Notes: generated by a model from the sequence alone, not told the origin. A stretch of DNA of 64,000 bases from Collinsella aerofaciens (GCF_015548375.1 NZ_JADMWW010000002.1:124001-188000), one strand, 5' to 3'. Shown: positions 51,418-60,737, counted from the first letter of the stretch. Made by a program: numbers and translations.

Positions 51418-52980
51418 TTAGTCAAACTGGGTAACATCGATCAGGCGATTGGCCAGCGAAAGGTCGCTCTCGATGGGCACGAACTCGTCGCCCACGTGCA
51501 TGAGCTCCTCGTCACCCTTTGCCAGCAGCAAGACAATGGTGGGAGCATCGGGGTTGACGTACTCCTCGCGCGCCGCCTTGAACGCCGCATGCACAGCGGC
51601 TTCGCGATCGAGGATGATCTTGTTCGGCGTATCGTCGGGAACATGTTCGGCAAGCTCGCGACAGACCTTCATCGGGTCCTCGTGAGCTGGATCCTCGTTC
51701 GTAAAGATCATCAGGTCGGAATACGGTGCGGCCTCGCGTGGCAATTGCTCGCGGCGCTCCTGAGCCTTGCCGCCGGCGGCGCCAAACAGCGCAATGACGG
51801 GGCTAGCGGGAAACGCACGCTTCACCGACGAGAAAAGCGAACGGAACGAAAGCTGGTTGTGCGCGTAGTCGACGACGCAGATCGCGCGGCCGTCCTTCGA
51901 CTCCACGACCTCCATACGGCCCGGCACGCGCAGTTTGGAGAGGCCCTTCTTGATGGCATCGATACCGATGCCGATCTCGCGCGCGGCGGCGGTAGCGACC
52001 AGCGCGTTCTCCACGTTAAAGTCTCCCGCGATACCCAGCAGGATCTTCTCCCCCGCCTCGGACTCGTCGGCACACAGGCCATGCAAGTTGAACTCGATGC
52101 TAAAGCCGACCATGCGTACGTCGCTCGCCCACAGGCTTGCCTCGGGATGCTCGACGCCAACGGTCACCAAGCGCTCGGCCGTCGACGCTGTCTCCAGCAC
52201 ACGGTCGACCTCTTCGGTGCCCAGATTCACCACGGCGGTCTTTGCCTGGTCAAAGATCCTGAGTTTGCTCTCAAAATAATCCTCAAACGTGGGGTGTTCA
52301 ATCGGCGAGATGTGGTCGCGGCCGATGTTGAGGAAGCACGCCACGTCAAACGGCAGATTCTCGACGCGTTGGTACTTGAGCGCCTGGCTCGAGACCTCCA
52401 TGACCATGGACTGGCGACCGGACGTGCGGCAGTTGGCGATATGGCGCCAGATCTCGGGGGCCTCGGGCGTAGTATTGGTGCTCTCGTAGCACTCGATGCC
52501 ATCGTCGGTACTCACCGAGCCGATCATGCCGCAGGACTCGCCCGCCGCTTTGATAATCGACTGGAGCATAAAAGCGGCCGTGGTCTTTCCCTTGGTGCCG
52601 GTGATGCCCACGATCTTGACGTCGTGGTCGGGACGGTCGTAGACCTCCGGCGGCAACAGGGCCATGGCCGTGCGAACACTATCAACAACCAGCATCGCAG
52701 CACCGCTCTCCTGCGCCAGCGGCTCCAGAGACTCGACCAGCGACTCCTCGCACACAAATGCGACGGCGCCCGCATCGAGCGCCATGCTCAAAAACGCGGG
52801 CTTAAAGGCAGCACCTTTGCAAAAGAATACGTCACCTGCCGAGACCGCGCGCGAATCAAACGAGCAGCCGGTCACGGCGCGCTCGTCAACCTGCTCTGAT
52901 GCGCGCAGCTCGCCGCACACATCGAGAAGCTTGGCAAGCGTATCGACCGTGGTCACGGTCGCGGAATCCGAATGGTGCAT
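51418..52980 (-). CDS. murE: UDP-N-acetylmuramoyl-tripeptide synthetase, MurE
   Basis: Adds the third amino acid to the peptidoglycan stem peptide; 520 aa with the Mur ligase ATP loop GITGTKGKTTAAFML, the Lys-carboxylation region, and the C-terminal domain. At the substrate motif, where DAP-using enzymes have DNPR, it reads NEDPAHEDP (about residue 427). Lack of that Arg suggests a diamino acid other than meso-DAP, probably L-Orn or L-Lys, in line with the ornithine-type wall reported for Collinsella. Confidence 0.92.
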   Translation of the reverse strand: MHHSDSATVTTVDTLAKLLDVCGELRASEQVDERAVTGCSFDSRAVSAGDVFFCKGAAFKPAFLSMALDAGAVAFVCEESLVESLEPLAQESGAAMLVVDSVRTAMALLPPEVYDRPDHDVKIVGITGTKGKTTAAFMLQSIIKAAGESCGMIGSVSTDDGIECYESTNTTPEAPEIWRHIANCRTSGRQSMVMEVSSQALKYQRVENLPFDVACFLNIGRDHISPIEHPTFEDYFESKLRIFDQAKTAVVNLGTEEVDRVLETASTAERLVTVGVEHPEASLWASDVRMVGFSIEFNLHGLCADESEAGEKILLGIAGDFNVENALVATAAAREIGIGIDAIKKGLSKLRVPGRMEVVESKDGRAICVVDYAHNQLSFRSLFSSVKRAFPASPVIALFGAAGGKAQERREQLPREAAPYSDLMIFTNEDPAHEDPMKVCRELAEHVPDDTPNKIILDREAAVHAAFKAAREEYVNPDAPTIVLLLAKGDEELMHVGDEFVPIESDLSLANRLIDVTQFD

Positions 52981-53042
52981 CTTTCACCTTTCTCAGCCAT
53001 TTGGCAGGGACGGTTTTTATAGTAACTGAAACGCACCCACGC

Positions 53043-53068
53043 AAAAACGGCTCCCGGAGGAGCCGTTA
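53043..53068 (-). terminator. Terminator of asnB
   Basis: AACGGCTCC and GGAGCCGTT form the stem; the minus strand ends TTTTTGC. It lies 25 bases past the asnB stop. Confidence 0.88.
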
Positions 53069-53092
53069 CGCGCAGGCGTTCGTAAGCCGAGG

Positions 53093-54973
53093 CTAGGCAG
53101 CCTGAACAGCGGGCTGGTCCTCGTCGATAAAGAAGCGCTTGTACCACACCAGGAACACGAGCGGCGTATAGATCTTGCGCTGGAAATCGCCCTTGCCCGC
53201 AAAGTGCAGATCGAGCAGGTGCATGAGCTCGTCGGTATTGAAGAACTCACTTGCCCACGGCGCGGTGAAGTACTCCTTGACATAGTCGTACCACTTTTGC
53301 TCGCGCAGCCAGTAGACAATCGGCACCGGGAAGCCCACCTTGGGACGGGTGGCCCACTCATCGGGCAGCGACTTGTTGGCAGCGTGGCGGAGTACCTGTT
53401 TGTTGCCGTTCTCGTTGATGCGGTAGCGGTCGGGAATGTGCTCGGCGAACTCCATGACTTTGCGGTCCAGGAAGGGCACGCGCAGCTCCAGCGAGTGCGC
53501 CATGCACATCTTGTCGGCCTTGAGCAGAATGTCGCCCGGGAGCCACATGTTCATGTCCAGGTACTGCTTCTTGACCAGTTCGGGCTGACCCTTCACGCGT
53601 GCGTAGATGGGTGCAGCGAGCTCAAAGGCGCCGTCGCCGGTGTTGTACTCGGGCTTGAGCACGCCGTCGACCTCGCGCTCCGGCCATACCAGAGCCTGTC
53701 CCAGGAACGACTTCTCGGGGATCTCGGCACCCTTGACCAGGAAGTTATGGCCCTTGAAGTACGGCATATGCAGCGCCAGGTTACCGAGCGCGCGACGGAT
53801 GGGCAGCGGCACCATCTTTTTGTACTTGCGCACCGGGACCGTATCCTCGTAGTAGGCGTAGCCGCCAAAGAGTTCGTCGGCGCCTTCGCCCGAAAGCACC
53901 ACGGTGACGTCCTTGCGGGCCATCTCGGCCAAGAACCACAGCGGCACGGAAGACAGGTTGGACTGCGGCTCGTCCATGTGATACTGGATGTCCTCGAGCG
54001 CACCGAAGAACTCGTCGGCGGTAATCATCTTGCGAACGTTTTCGACGCCGAGCTTATCGGAAAGCTCCTTGGCGTAGTTGGTCTCGTTAAAGTTCTTGTA
54101 GTCAAAGCCCACCGAGAAGGTCTTGTCGGGCATGAGGCAAGCGGCGATGTAGCTGGAGTCGACGCCACCGGAGAGGAACGACGCGACCTTGACGTCGGCG
54201 ATACGATGGGCCTCGACACTCTCGTGCACGACCTCGTCCAGCTCATCGACGTACTCCTCGAACGGCTTCTCGACGGCAGAGTAATCGCAATCCCAGTAGC
54301 GCTCAATGTTCATCTTGCCGGTCGGGATATCGACGGTAAAGTAGTGCGCCGGCGGCAGCTTGTAGACACCCTCGAAGAAGGTCTCCTCGGTTGCCGAATA
54401 CTGCAGCGTCATGTACGGACGCAGGGCCTTTTTGTTGACCGCCTTGTGGAAGTGCGGGTAGTCCAGGAAGCTCTTGATCTCGGAACCAAAGAGCACGCCC
54501 GGAGCGCCGTCGCCCGCATCGGCCATGGGATAGTAATAGAGCGGCTTGATGCCAAAGATGTCACGGGCGCCAAAAAGCTTGTTCTTCTTTTTGTCCCAGA
54601 TGACGAAGGCGTACATACCGCGCAGGCGATCGAGGACGGCCTCGCCCCACTCCTCGTAGCCGTGCAGGAGGCTCTCGGTGTCGGCGCCGCAATGGAACTT
54701 GTAGCCCTTGGCTTCGAGCTCGGAACGGAGTTCTTGGAAGTTGTAGATCTCACCGTTGAAGACAATGACGACGCTACCGTCCTCGTTGGCCATAGGTTGG
54801 GCGCCAGCCTCGGTCAGGTCGAGGATCGACAGGCGGCGGAAGCCGAGGGCAACGCGGCCGTCGATAAACTGACCGCCCATGTCGGGACCGCGATGGACGA
54901 TGCGGTCCATCATCTTGGTGAGCACCTCGGATTGGTTATCCGTCCCACCGACAAAACCGACAAAACCGCACAT
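53093..54973 (-). CDS. asnB: Asparagine synthetase, glutamine-hydrolysing
   Basis: Makes Asn from Asp using glutamine. The 626-aa protein has N-terminal Cys2 for the class II amidotransferase (MCGFVGFVGG), RLSILDLTEAGAQPM and FNGEIYNF, then the synthetase domain with the pyrophosphate loop SFLSGGVDSSYIA. AGGGG lies seven bases before the ATG. With asnS in the window both routes to use Asn are present. Confidence 0.96.
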   Translation of the reverse strand: MCGFVGFVGGTDNQSEVLTKMMDRIVHRGPDMGGQFIDGRVALGFRRLSILDLTEAGAQPMANEDGSVVIVFNGEIYNFQELRSELEAKGYKFHCGADTESLLHGYEEWGEAVLDRLRGMYAFVIWDKKKNKLFGARDIFGIKPLYYYPMADAGDGAPGVLFGSEIKSFLDYPHFHKAVNKKALRPYMTLQYSATEETFFEGVYKLPPAHYFTVDIPTGKMNIERYWDCDYSAVEKPFEEYVDELDEVVHESVEAHRIADVKVASFLSGGVDSSYIAACLMPDKTFSVGFDYKNFNETNYAKELSDKLGVENVRKMITADEFFGALEDIQYHMDEPQSNLSSVPLWFLAEMARKDVTVVLSGEGADELFGGYAYYEDTVPVRKYKKMVPLPIRRALGNLALHMPYFKGHNFLVKGAEIPEKSFLGQALVWPEREVDGVLKPEYNTGDGAFELAAPIYARVKGQPELVKKQYLDMNMWLPGDILLKADKMCMAHSLELRVPFLDRKVMEFAEHIPDRYRINENGNKQVLRHAANKSLPDEWATRPKVGFPVPIVYWLREQKWYDYVKEYFTAPWASEFFNTDELMHLLDLHFAGKGDFQRKIYTPLVFLVWYKRFFIDEDQPAVQAA

Positions 54974-55160
54974 ATACTATCCCCTCTGCTGTTGCTGGGC
55001 ATCAAATCGAATCAGTAGCTTTTGAGTATACCCGAGGGCGTAAAGAGGGGCGGAATGTTCAGGCAATCTCAACTGAATCAGCTCCGCTGCGACACGTGCC
55101 AGTTACCTTTAATGGATATGAGATGAATGAGGCGATTGTTTTGCTATACTCTCTCCGCAC

Positions 55161-55236
55161 GGGCGATTGGCGCAACGGTTAGCGCAGGTGCTTTACACGC
55201 ACAAGGCTGGGGGTTCGAATCCCTCATCGCCCACCA
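55161..55236 (+). tRNA. trnV: tRNA-Val (TAC)
   Basis: Acceptor GGGCGAT pairs with ATCGCCC, anticodon TAC in TTTACAC, T arm GGGTTCGAATCCC, encoded CCA; 76 nt. TATACT at 55145 is a probable -10. Its 3' end recurs downstream at 55403. Confidence 0.96.
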
Positions 55237-55244
55237 CTGAATTG
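55219..55244 (+). repeat. tRNA-Val 3' end, first copy of a direct repeat
   Basis: Bases 55219-55240 (from ATCCCTC through CACCACTGA) recur exactly at 55403-55424, and TTG follows at the same distance in both. A duplicated tRNA 3' end is what tRNA-targeting integrases leave behind. Confidence 0.8.
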
Positions 55245-55275
55245 GAAACGGTCCTCGCAAGGGGACCGTTTTGTT
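55245..55275 (+). terminator. Terminator of tRNA-Val
   Basis: AACGGTCC and GGACCGTT pair over an eight-base loop, then TTGTTTG. Confidence 0.85.
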
Positions 55276-55320
55276 TGCGCCCATTTCATGGGATTCGAAC
55301 CCGCCAGGGTGCGGAGCTGA

Positions 55321-55394
55321 GGAAACGCGAAGCGTTTTCCAGCGCAGCACGCGAGGGCCGCAGGCCCGAAGCGGAAGCGGGCGGCGCCAGCCGC
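55321..55394 (+). repeat. Array of three short GC hairpins
   Basis: GGAAACGC-GAA-GCGTTTTCC (one bulge, 55321-55340), GGGCC-GCA-GGCCC (55355-55367) and GCGGC-GCCA-GCCGC (55381-55394) follow one another between the two tRNA-end copies. There is no coding capacity. It may be a structured RNA or remnant; the function is unknown. Confidence 0.6.
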
Positions 55395-55402
55395 ACGCGG
55401 AC

Positions 55403-55428
55403 ATCCCTCATCGCCCACCACTGATTTG
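55403..55428 (+). repeat. Second copy of the tRNA-Val 3' end
   Basis: Exact 22-base copy of 55219-55240, not attached to a tRNA body. Like the first copy it is followed by a terminator hairpin and then by a GGGATTCGAACCC element that mimics an antisense T arm (55290-55303 and 55475-55489). Confidence 0.8.
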
Positions 55429-55430
55429 AT

Positions 55431-55461
55431 AGGCTCCCAGCAATGGGAGCCTTTCTTTTTT
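55431..55461 (+). terminator. Terminator after the second tRNA-end copy
   Basis: AGGCTCCCA and GGGAGCCT pair around GCAAT, then TTCTTTTTT. The stem sequence is unrelated to that after copy 1. Confidence 0.85.
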
Positions 55462-55513
55462 GGGCCCATCGCAGAGGGATTCGAACCCCACAGCTCACTC
55501 GTTTCAAGGGCAG

Positions 55514-55731
55514 TGGTCAAAAAATGCCAAATATGAGTACTGCTACCTCTTTTGTAACAGCATTTTCGAGGTCCCAAAGGGCAAATCTGACATCAAAGCA
55601 ACGGCTAACGGTCCAGATGAGCATGTTTTCTGACAGCAAAACTGGACATATGCGGTCCAATTCGTCAAATTGTGTCTAATTTATATGCTACAGAATTAGT
55701 GCCCGTACTCATATTTGGCATTTTTTGACCA
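55514..55731. repeat. 218-bp element with perfect 27-bp terminal inverted repeats (MITE-like)
   Basis: The left arm 55514-55540 (TGGTCAAAAAATGCC then AAATATGAGTAC) is the exact reverse complement of the right arm 55705-55731. The 164-bp interior is AT-richer than its surroundings and has no long reading frame. No clear target duplication flanks it. Non-autonomous element or structured RNA are both possible. Confidence 0.8.
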
Positions 55732-55848
55732 GAGGGACTTTTGACCATCGCAAATCAGCAACAAAACGGGCTCCGGATCGCCAAATCATGCCGCATATGA
55801 CACACCCAGCAGTCCGGAACCCGATCCAAATTGAGTTATTACGCTGCG

Positions 55849-57132
55849 TTAGCCCAAGACACCCGACAGGATCTCGATCAGACTGTCCACGTCGGCTTCC
55901 TCGCAGACGAGCGGCGGCAAGAAACGCAGCGTATGAGCACCCGTAGCGTTAATCACGGCACCGGCGGCCAGCGCGCGGGCAACAATATCATGTGCGTCAC
56001 CCGCGGCATCATCCAAATCACAGCCGAGCATCAGGCCACGGCCACGCACCTCTACCACATGCGGAAGCTTAGCCAGCGCCTGCTCCATATAGGCGCCCAC
56101 CTTGGCAGCATGCTCGGCATAATCGCCACGCACAAGCGCGGAGAGCGTCGCGGCACACGCCGCGATGGGCAAGCAGCTACCGCCAAAGGTCGAGCCATGG
56201 TCGCCCGGCTTAAACACGTCGGCAATCTCCTTCTTTGCCACGACGGCACCCATGGGCACGCCGTCGGCAATGCCCTTGGCAAGGCTCATGATGTCGGGCT
56301 CCACGTCATAGGTTTGGAACGCAAATGGCTTGCCGGAGCGGAAGATGCCGCACTGGACCTCGTCGGCGATAAGCACGGCGCCCACTTCGTGTGCCAGGTC
56401 GCGCGCTGCCGCCATAAACTCCTCGGTCATAGGGTGCACGCCACTCTCACCCTGGATCGGTTCGAGCATTACAGCGCATATTTCACTGCCCAGCTGCTTA
56501 AAGATCGCACGCAGTTCATCGACATCGTTGGGCGTGCAGGCCACAAAGCCACCCGGCAGCGGGCGGAAGCTGTCCTGCAGCCAATCCTGCATGGTGGCGG
56601 CAATGGTCTCGAGCGTACGGCCGTGGAAGCCGCCGCGCATGCACACGATGGTGTTGCCGCCATTACCGGCACGCTTGGCGTACAGGCGCGCGAGCTTCAT
56701 CGAGCCCTCGTTGGCCTCGGCGCCAGAGTTGGCAAAGAAGGTCTCCCAAACCTGCTCATCCGCAGCCGGGGCACCAAGAGCAGCTGCCGTGGTCTCATCG
56801 CCGGCGGCAATGGCATCGGCAAGCACGCGCGCACCATCTACGTCGTCGTTAGCAAGCTTGGACAGCAGCGCCGCGACCTGTCCGCGCTGCTCAATGTAGA
56901 AGTAATTGGAGACATGCATGAGCTTTTTGGTCTGTGCCTCGAGCGCCGAGAGCACAGCCGGGTCGCCATGACCTAGGCTGCACACGCCGATGCCGGCAAG
57001 AAAGTCGAGGTACTCACGGCCATCGTCGCCGGTGAGCTTCATGCCGTGACCCTCGACAAACTCGACCGGAGAGCGGCCAAAGGTATGCATAACGTAATGG
57101 GATTCAAGCGATTGCTGAGCTGCAAGTGACAT
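55849..57132 (-). CDS. argD: Acetylornithine aminotransferase
   Basis: PLP-dependent aminotransferase of 427 aa, fourth step of ornithine synthesis. It has FFANSGAEANEGSMKLAR, FHGRTLETIAATMQ, LIADEVQCGIFRSGK and the PLP lysine in MSLAKGIADGVPMGA. Relatives can act on other omega-amino groups, but position after argB makes ArgD likely. A ~30-residue insertion (DAIAAGDETTAAALGAPAAD) precedes the SGAEAN motif. Confidence 0.93.
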   Translation of the reverse strand: MSLAAQQSLESHYVMHTFGRSPVEFVEGHGMKLTGDDGREYLDFLAGIGVCSLGHGDPAVLSALEAQTKKLMHVSNYFYIEQRGQVAALLSKLANDDVDGARVLADAIAAGDETTAAALGAPAADEQVWETFFANSGAEANEGSMKLARLYAKRAGNGGNTIVCMRGGFHGRTLETIAATMQDWLQDSFRPLPGGFVACTPNDVDELRAIFKQLGSEICAVMLEPIQGESGVHPMTEEFMAAARDLAHEVGAVLIADEVQCGIFRSGKPFAFQTYDVEPDIMSLAKGIADGVPMGAVVAKKEIADVFKPGDHGSTFGGSCLPIAACAATLSALVRGDYAEHAAKVGAYMEQALAKLPHVVEVRGRGLMLGCDLDDAAGDAHDIVARALAAGAVINATGAHTLRFLPPLVCEEADVDSLIEILSGVLG

Positions 57133-57201
57133 GGGATGCCTTTCGTTGGGCGCCAGACGGCGCGGGGCTATGGGTGGAGGAATGGGGCGGCTGCGGGTCA
57201 G

Positions 57202-58182
57202 CTAGACCGTCTGAAGCTTCTCGACCTCGTCAAGGTTTTCGGTCAGACGCGCAGCAAACGTCGAAAGCGGATGCGGATGCGTATCGAACTCGTAAGCCGT
57301 CTCGGTGGAATGGATCACGGTGCCGACGCCGGCATCGGTCAGCAGCTCCAGGAGCAGCGAATGCGGCGTAGTACCGTTAATGATGTGGGCACGAAATACG
57401 CCGCCGGTAAGCGCATCGACGGCCGCGCGCAGCTTGGGAATCATGCCCTTATCGACCTCGCCGCCGTAGAGCATTTCGTTAACCTCGTCGAGCGTTAGGT
57501 TGGAGATAAGCGAGTCCTTGTCGCTAAAGTCCTTGTACAGGCCATCGACATCGGTCAAAAAGATCGCCTTATGCGCGTGGAGCGCCGCGGCAACGGCACC
57601 GGCGGCGGTGTCGGCGTTGATGTTGAAGAAACCGCCGTCCTCCCCCGCCGCGACGGTAGCGATGACGGGGATGTACTCGCTATCGAGTAAGCGCTCGATA
57701 TAGTCGGTGTTGACGTGCATCACTTTGCCCACGCGACCGAGCTCGGGGTCGAGCGGCTCGGCGATGAGCGTGCCGGCATCGCTGCCCGACACGCCCACGG
57801 CCAGGTTGCCGTGGTGGTTGATGGCAGCAACCAGCTCCTGGTTAACCTTGCCGCCCAGCACCTCGCGCACGATATCCATAGTCGCCGGCGTGGTCACGCG
57901 CTGGCCGTTCTTAAACTCGACGGGAATATCGTAATGGCTCAGCGCCTCGTTGATAGCCTTGCCGCCGCCGTGCACGATGACGGGGCGCATACCGATGATC
58001 TTGAGCAAAACGATGTCGCTCATCACGTCGCGGCGCAGCTGCTCATCAACCATGGCGGCTCCGCCATATTTGATAACAACCGTCTTGCCGGTCAGGTTCT
58101 TAATCCACGGCAGCGCTTCGAACAGCAGCTGCGCGGTTGCTTCGTTGGATTCGCTCGAACGACAATCGCGTGCGAATTTCAT
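57202..58182 (-). CDS. argB: Acetylglutamate kinase
   Basis: Phosphorylates N-acetylglutamate; 326 aa. It has VVIKYGGAAMVD, VIVHGGGKAINE and LTDVDGLYKDFSD. ATG 58182 is chosen because GAGG lies just upstream and the homology starts nearby; the frame extends 20 codons further without similarity. The enzyme is the usual feedback target for arginine. Confidence 0.95.
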   Translation of the reverse strand: MKFARDCRSSESNEATAQLLFEALPWIKNLTGKTVVIKYGGAAMVDEQLRRDVMSDIVLLKIIGMRPVIVHGGGKAINEALSHYDIPVEFKNGQRVTTPATMDIVREVLGGKVNQELVAAINHHGNLAVGVSGSDAGTLIAEPLDPELGRVGKVMHVNTDYIERLLDSEYIPVIATVAAGEDGGFFNINADTAAGAVAAALHAHKAIFLTDVDGLYKDFSDKDSLISNLTLDEVNEMLYGGEVDKGMIPKLRAAVDALTGGVFRAHIINGTTPHSLLLELLTDAGVGTVIHSTETAYEFDTHPHPLSTFAARLTENLDEVEKLQTV

Positions 58183-58263
58183 AATCTGCCTCGTCTTTCG
58201 TATCGTTATCGCGCCGTGCTCCGCTGTCCGCAATCGCGGCAAGATGCGCAGCGTGCCTGGAAT

Positions 58264-59532
58264 CTAGGAACGGTAGTCGCCGTTGATGGAGATGTATTCA
58301 TGCGTGAGGTCGCAGGTCCACACGGTCGTTGCCGCGTCGCCTGCGCCCAGGTCGGCCGAGATCACGATCTCGGGCGCCTCGAAACGTCGTAGAGCCTCGT
58401 CCTCGTCAAAGCGAACAGTCAGACCGTCGCGACAGACGGGCATGCCCATCATGTCGATGGAAACGTCTTCCTGATTAAACTTCACGCCGCACTTGCCAAG
58501 CGCCATGGCAACGCGGCCCCAGTTGCAGTCGTGGCCGGCGATGCAGGTCTTAACGAGCGGCGAGTTGGCAACGGCACGAGCGGCGATATCAGCTTCCTCG
58601 TCGTTGGCGGCTCCGGTAACGTTGACCGTAACAAGCTTGGATGCGCCCTCACCATCGGCGGCGATATTGCGCGCCAGGCTCTCGCACACCTCGTGCACGG
58701 CAAATGCCAACTCGTCGAAGGCATCGGAGCCCTCGACGATAGGCTCGGCATCTGCGGCAGCGGCGCCGGAGGCAAGCATGATGCAGGTGTCGTTGGTCGA
58801 GGTGTCGGAATCGACCGTTACCTTGTTAAAGGTCTGCTTGACGGTCGAGAGCAGCAGGGCATGAAGTGCCGCAGGCTCGACGGGGGCATCGGTGGTGATA
58901 ACTGCGATCATGGTGGCCATATTGGGCATGATCATGCCCGAGCCCTTGCACATGCCGCCTACCGTATAGACATTGCCCGCATGACCCGCAGCCTCACTGA
59001 CGTAGGACACGGCGTACTCCTTGGAGTGCGTGTCGGTCGTCATGATGGCGCGAGCGGCATCGGCGCCACCGTGGGCGGAGAGCGCCTCGTAGGCAGCAGG
59101 AATGGCTGTCTCAAACGTGTCGATCGGCAGAATCTGGCCAATCACACCCGTGGAGGCAACCAGGATCTGCTGGGGTTCGCAGCCGATAACCTGCGATGCG
59201 ATGTTGCAGGTCTCGCGCGCGCAGGCAAGGCCGGTCTCGCCCGTGGCGGCGTTCGCGTTGCCGGAGTTGATTGAAACACCGGCGATGATACCGTAGCCCT
59301 TGTCCGCACCGCCCAGGTTGGCACGGCTCACCTGCACGGGCGCCGCGCAAAAGCGGTTGGTCGTAAACACGCCGGCGCCGGGACAGGGTTTATCGGGCAT
59401 GACGAGCGCATAGTCTAAGCGCTCGGGATTCTTCCGGAATCCCGCATGGATGCCTGCGGCCTTAAAGCCGGCCGCTGCCGTAACGCCACCCTCGACGGCG
59501 CGAATCTTGATATCAATCAGGTCGGTATTCAT
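58264..59532 (-). CDS. argJ: Glutamate N-acetyltransferase / ornithine acetyltransferase
   Basis: Recycles the acetyl group from acetylornithine to glutamate; 422 aa. The self-cleavage Ala-Thr is in IMPNMATMIAVI, and DSDTSTNDTC and AGHDCNWGRVAMALG are present. With ArgJ the pathway is of the cyclic type, so no argE is required. Confidence 0.95.
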   Translation of the reverse strand: MNTDLIDIKIRAVEGGVTAAAGFKAAGIHAGFRKNPERLDYALVMPDKPCPGAGVFTTNRFCAAPVQVSRANLGGADKGYGIIAGVSINSGNANAATGETGLACARETCNIASQVIGCEPQQILVASTGVIGQILPIDTFETAIPAAYEALSAHGGADAARAIMTTDTHSKEYAVSYVSEAAGHAGNVYTVGGMCKGSGMIMPNMATMIAVITTDAPVEPAALHALLLSTVKQTFNKVTVDSDTSTNDTCIMLASGAAAADAEPIVEGSDAFDELAFAVHEVCESLARNIAADGEGASKLVTVNVTGAANDEEADIAARAVANSPLVKTCIAGHDCNWGRVAMALGKCGVKFNQEDVSIDMMGMPVCRDGLTVRFDEDEALRRFEAPEIVISADLGAGDAATTVWTCDLTHEYISINGDYRS

Positions 59533-59666
59533 CGTCTTTATGACTCCTTATGTCAAACAAAAAACGGACATCGGTTGGTGCGCCATGCCAGTCGCAATCA
59601 TGAGACCAGCTTAAAAGTGGCGCCCCACTCGATGCCCGACTACCAAATCGTTAACAATCGAATGTG

Positions 59667-60737
59667 CTACACCGGGCACGCCACTGTGGGCAAGCCTCGT
59701 CGCTCGTCAAAGCCAAAGACGATATTGGCGCACTGGACTGCTTGGCCCGCAGCGCCCTTGCACAAATTGTCGATGGCGCCCGTCGCCACCAGCACGCCCG
59801 CGCGCTTGTTGAACGCAAGGCCAATCTGGGCGGCGTTGGTGCCGACGACCGAAGCCGTCTTGGGCTGCTGGCCGGCATCGAGCACGCGCACAAAGGTGCG
59901 TCCAGCGTAGAACTGCTTGTAATAGTCGACAACGTCCTCAAGGATCAAGGTATCGATAGCCTGCGGCGCAAGCGGCATCGTTACCGTAGAGAGTAGACCG
60001 CGCTTGAGGGGTGCCAGGTGCGGGGTAAAGACGACGCGATCTGTTAGACCAAGGATTTGCTCGATTTCGGGCGTGTGACGATGCTTGCCCACGCCGTAGG
60101 CCTCCAAATTCTCGTCGGCGCTGCAAAAATGCGTACGAGCGTTGCAGGACTTGCCGGCACCCGTCACACCGCTGATGGCATCGACAATCACGGGACCGTT
60201 CTCGGCCACCCAGCCCGCACGCACGGCAGGAGCGGCAGCAAGGCTCGTTGCGGTGGGATAGCAGCCGGCGCAGGCGACCAACACGGGCCTGCCAGCAGCA
60301 TGGCTGGAAGCAGCGGTCTCCAAGTCCTGGCAGAACAGCTCGGGCAGGCCGAAGGCACGTGTCTTGAGTAGCTCGGGGCTCGTGTGCTCGGCGGCATACC
60401 ATGCCTCAAACACGGCCGGATCGCTCAGGCGGTAATCGGCCGAAAGATCAAAGCAGGAAACGTCTGCGGCAAGCAGGGCGGGCACCTGCGCCATGGCGGC
60501 GGTGTGCGGCACGGCCAAAAATACCGCGTCGCAGTTCTTGAGCTCGGGGGCATCATGCGTCGTGAAGACAAGATCGCTTACGCCGGTGAAGCTCGGGTAC
60601 ACCGCAGACAACGGCTGGCCGGCATCGGCGTTGGACGTAATGGCGACAAGTTCAAACTCGGGATGACCGAGCACGAGGCGAATGAGCTCGGCTCCGGCAT
60701 ATCCAGCCGCGCCGACGATTCCAACCTTCAAAGACAT
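59667..60737 (-). CDS. argC: N-acetyl-gamma-glutamyl-phosphate reductase
   Basis: NADPH-dependent reductase of 356 aa. It has GIVGAAGYAGAELIRL and the catalytic Cys in VACAGCYPTATSL, with HRHTPEIEQ and FTPHLAPLKRG. First gene of argCJBD; a candidate ArgR operator lies about 90 bases upstream. Confidence 0.96.
   Translation of the reverse strand: MSLKVGIVGAAGYAGAELIRLVLGHPEFELVAITSNADAGQPLSAVYPSFTGVSDLVFTTHDAPELKNCDAVFLAVPHTAAMAQVPALLAADVSCFDLSADYRLSDPAVFEAWYAAEHTSPELLKTRAFGLPELFCQDLETAASSHAAGRPVLVACAGCYPTATSLAAAPAVRAGWVAENGPVIVDAISGVTGAGKSCNARTHFCSADENLEAYGVGKHRHTPEIEQILGLTDRVVFTPHLAPLKRGLLSTVTMPLAPQAIDTLILEDVVDYYKQFYAGRTFVRVLDAGQQPKTASVVGTNAAQIGLAFNKRAGVLVATGAIDNLCKGAAGQAVQCANIVFGFDERRGLPTVACPV

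Noticed and set aside
55514-55731. Complete insertion sequence
   Set aside because: No transposase frame fits within 164 bp and no target duplication is seen; kept only as a MITE-like element.
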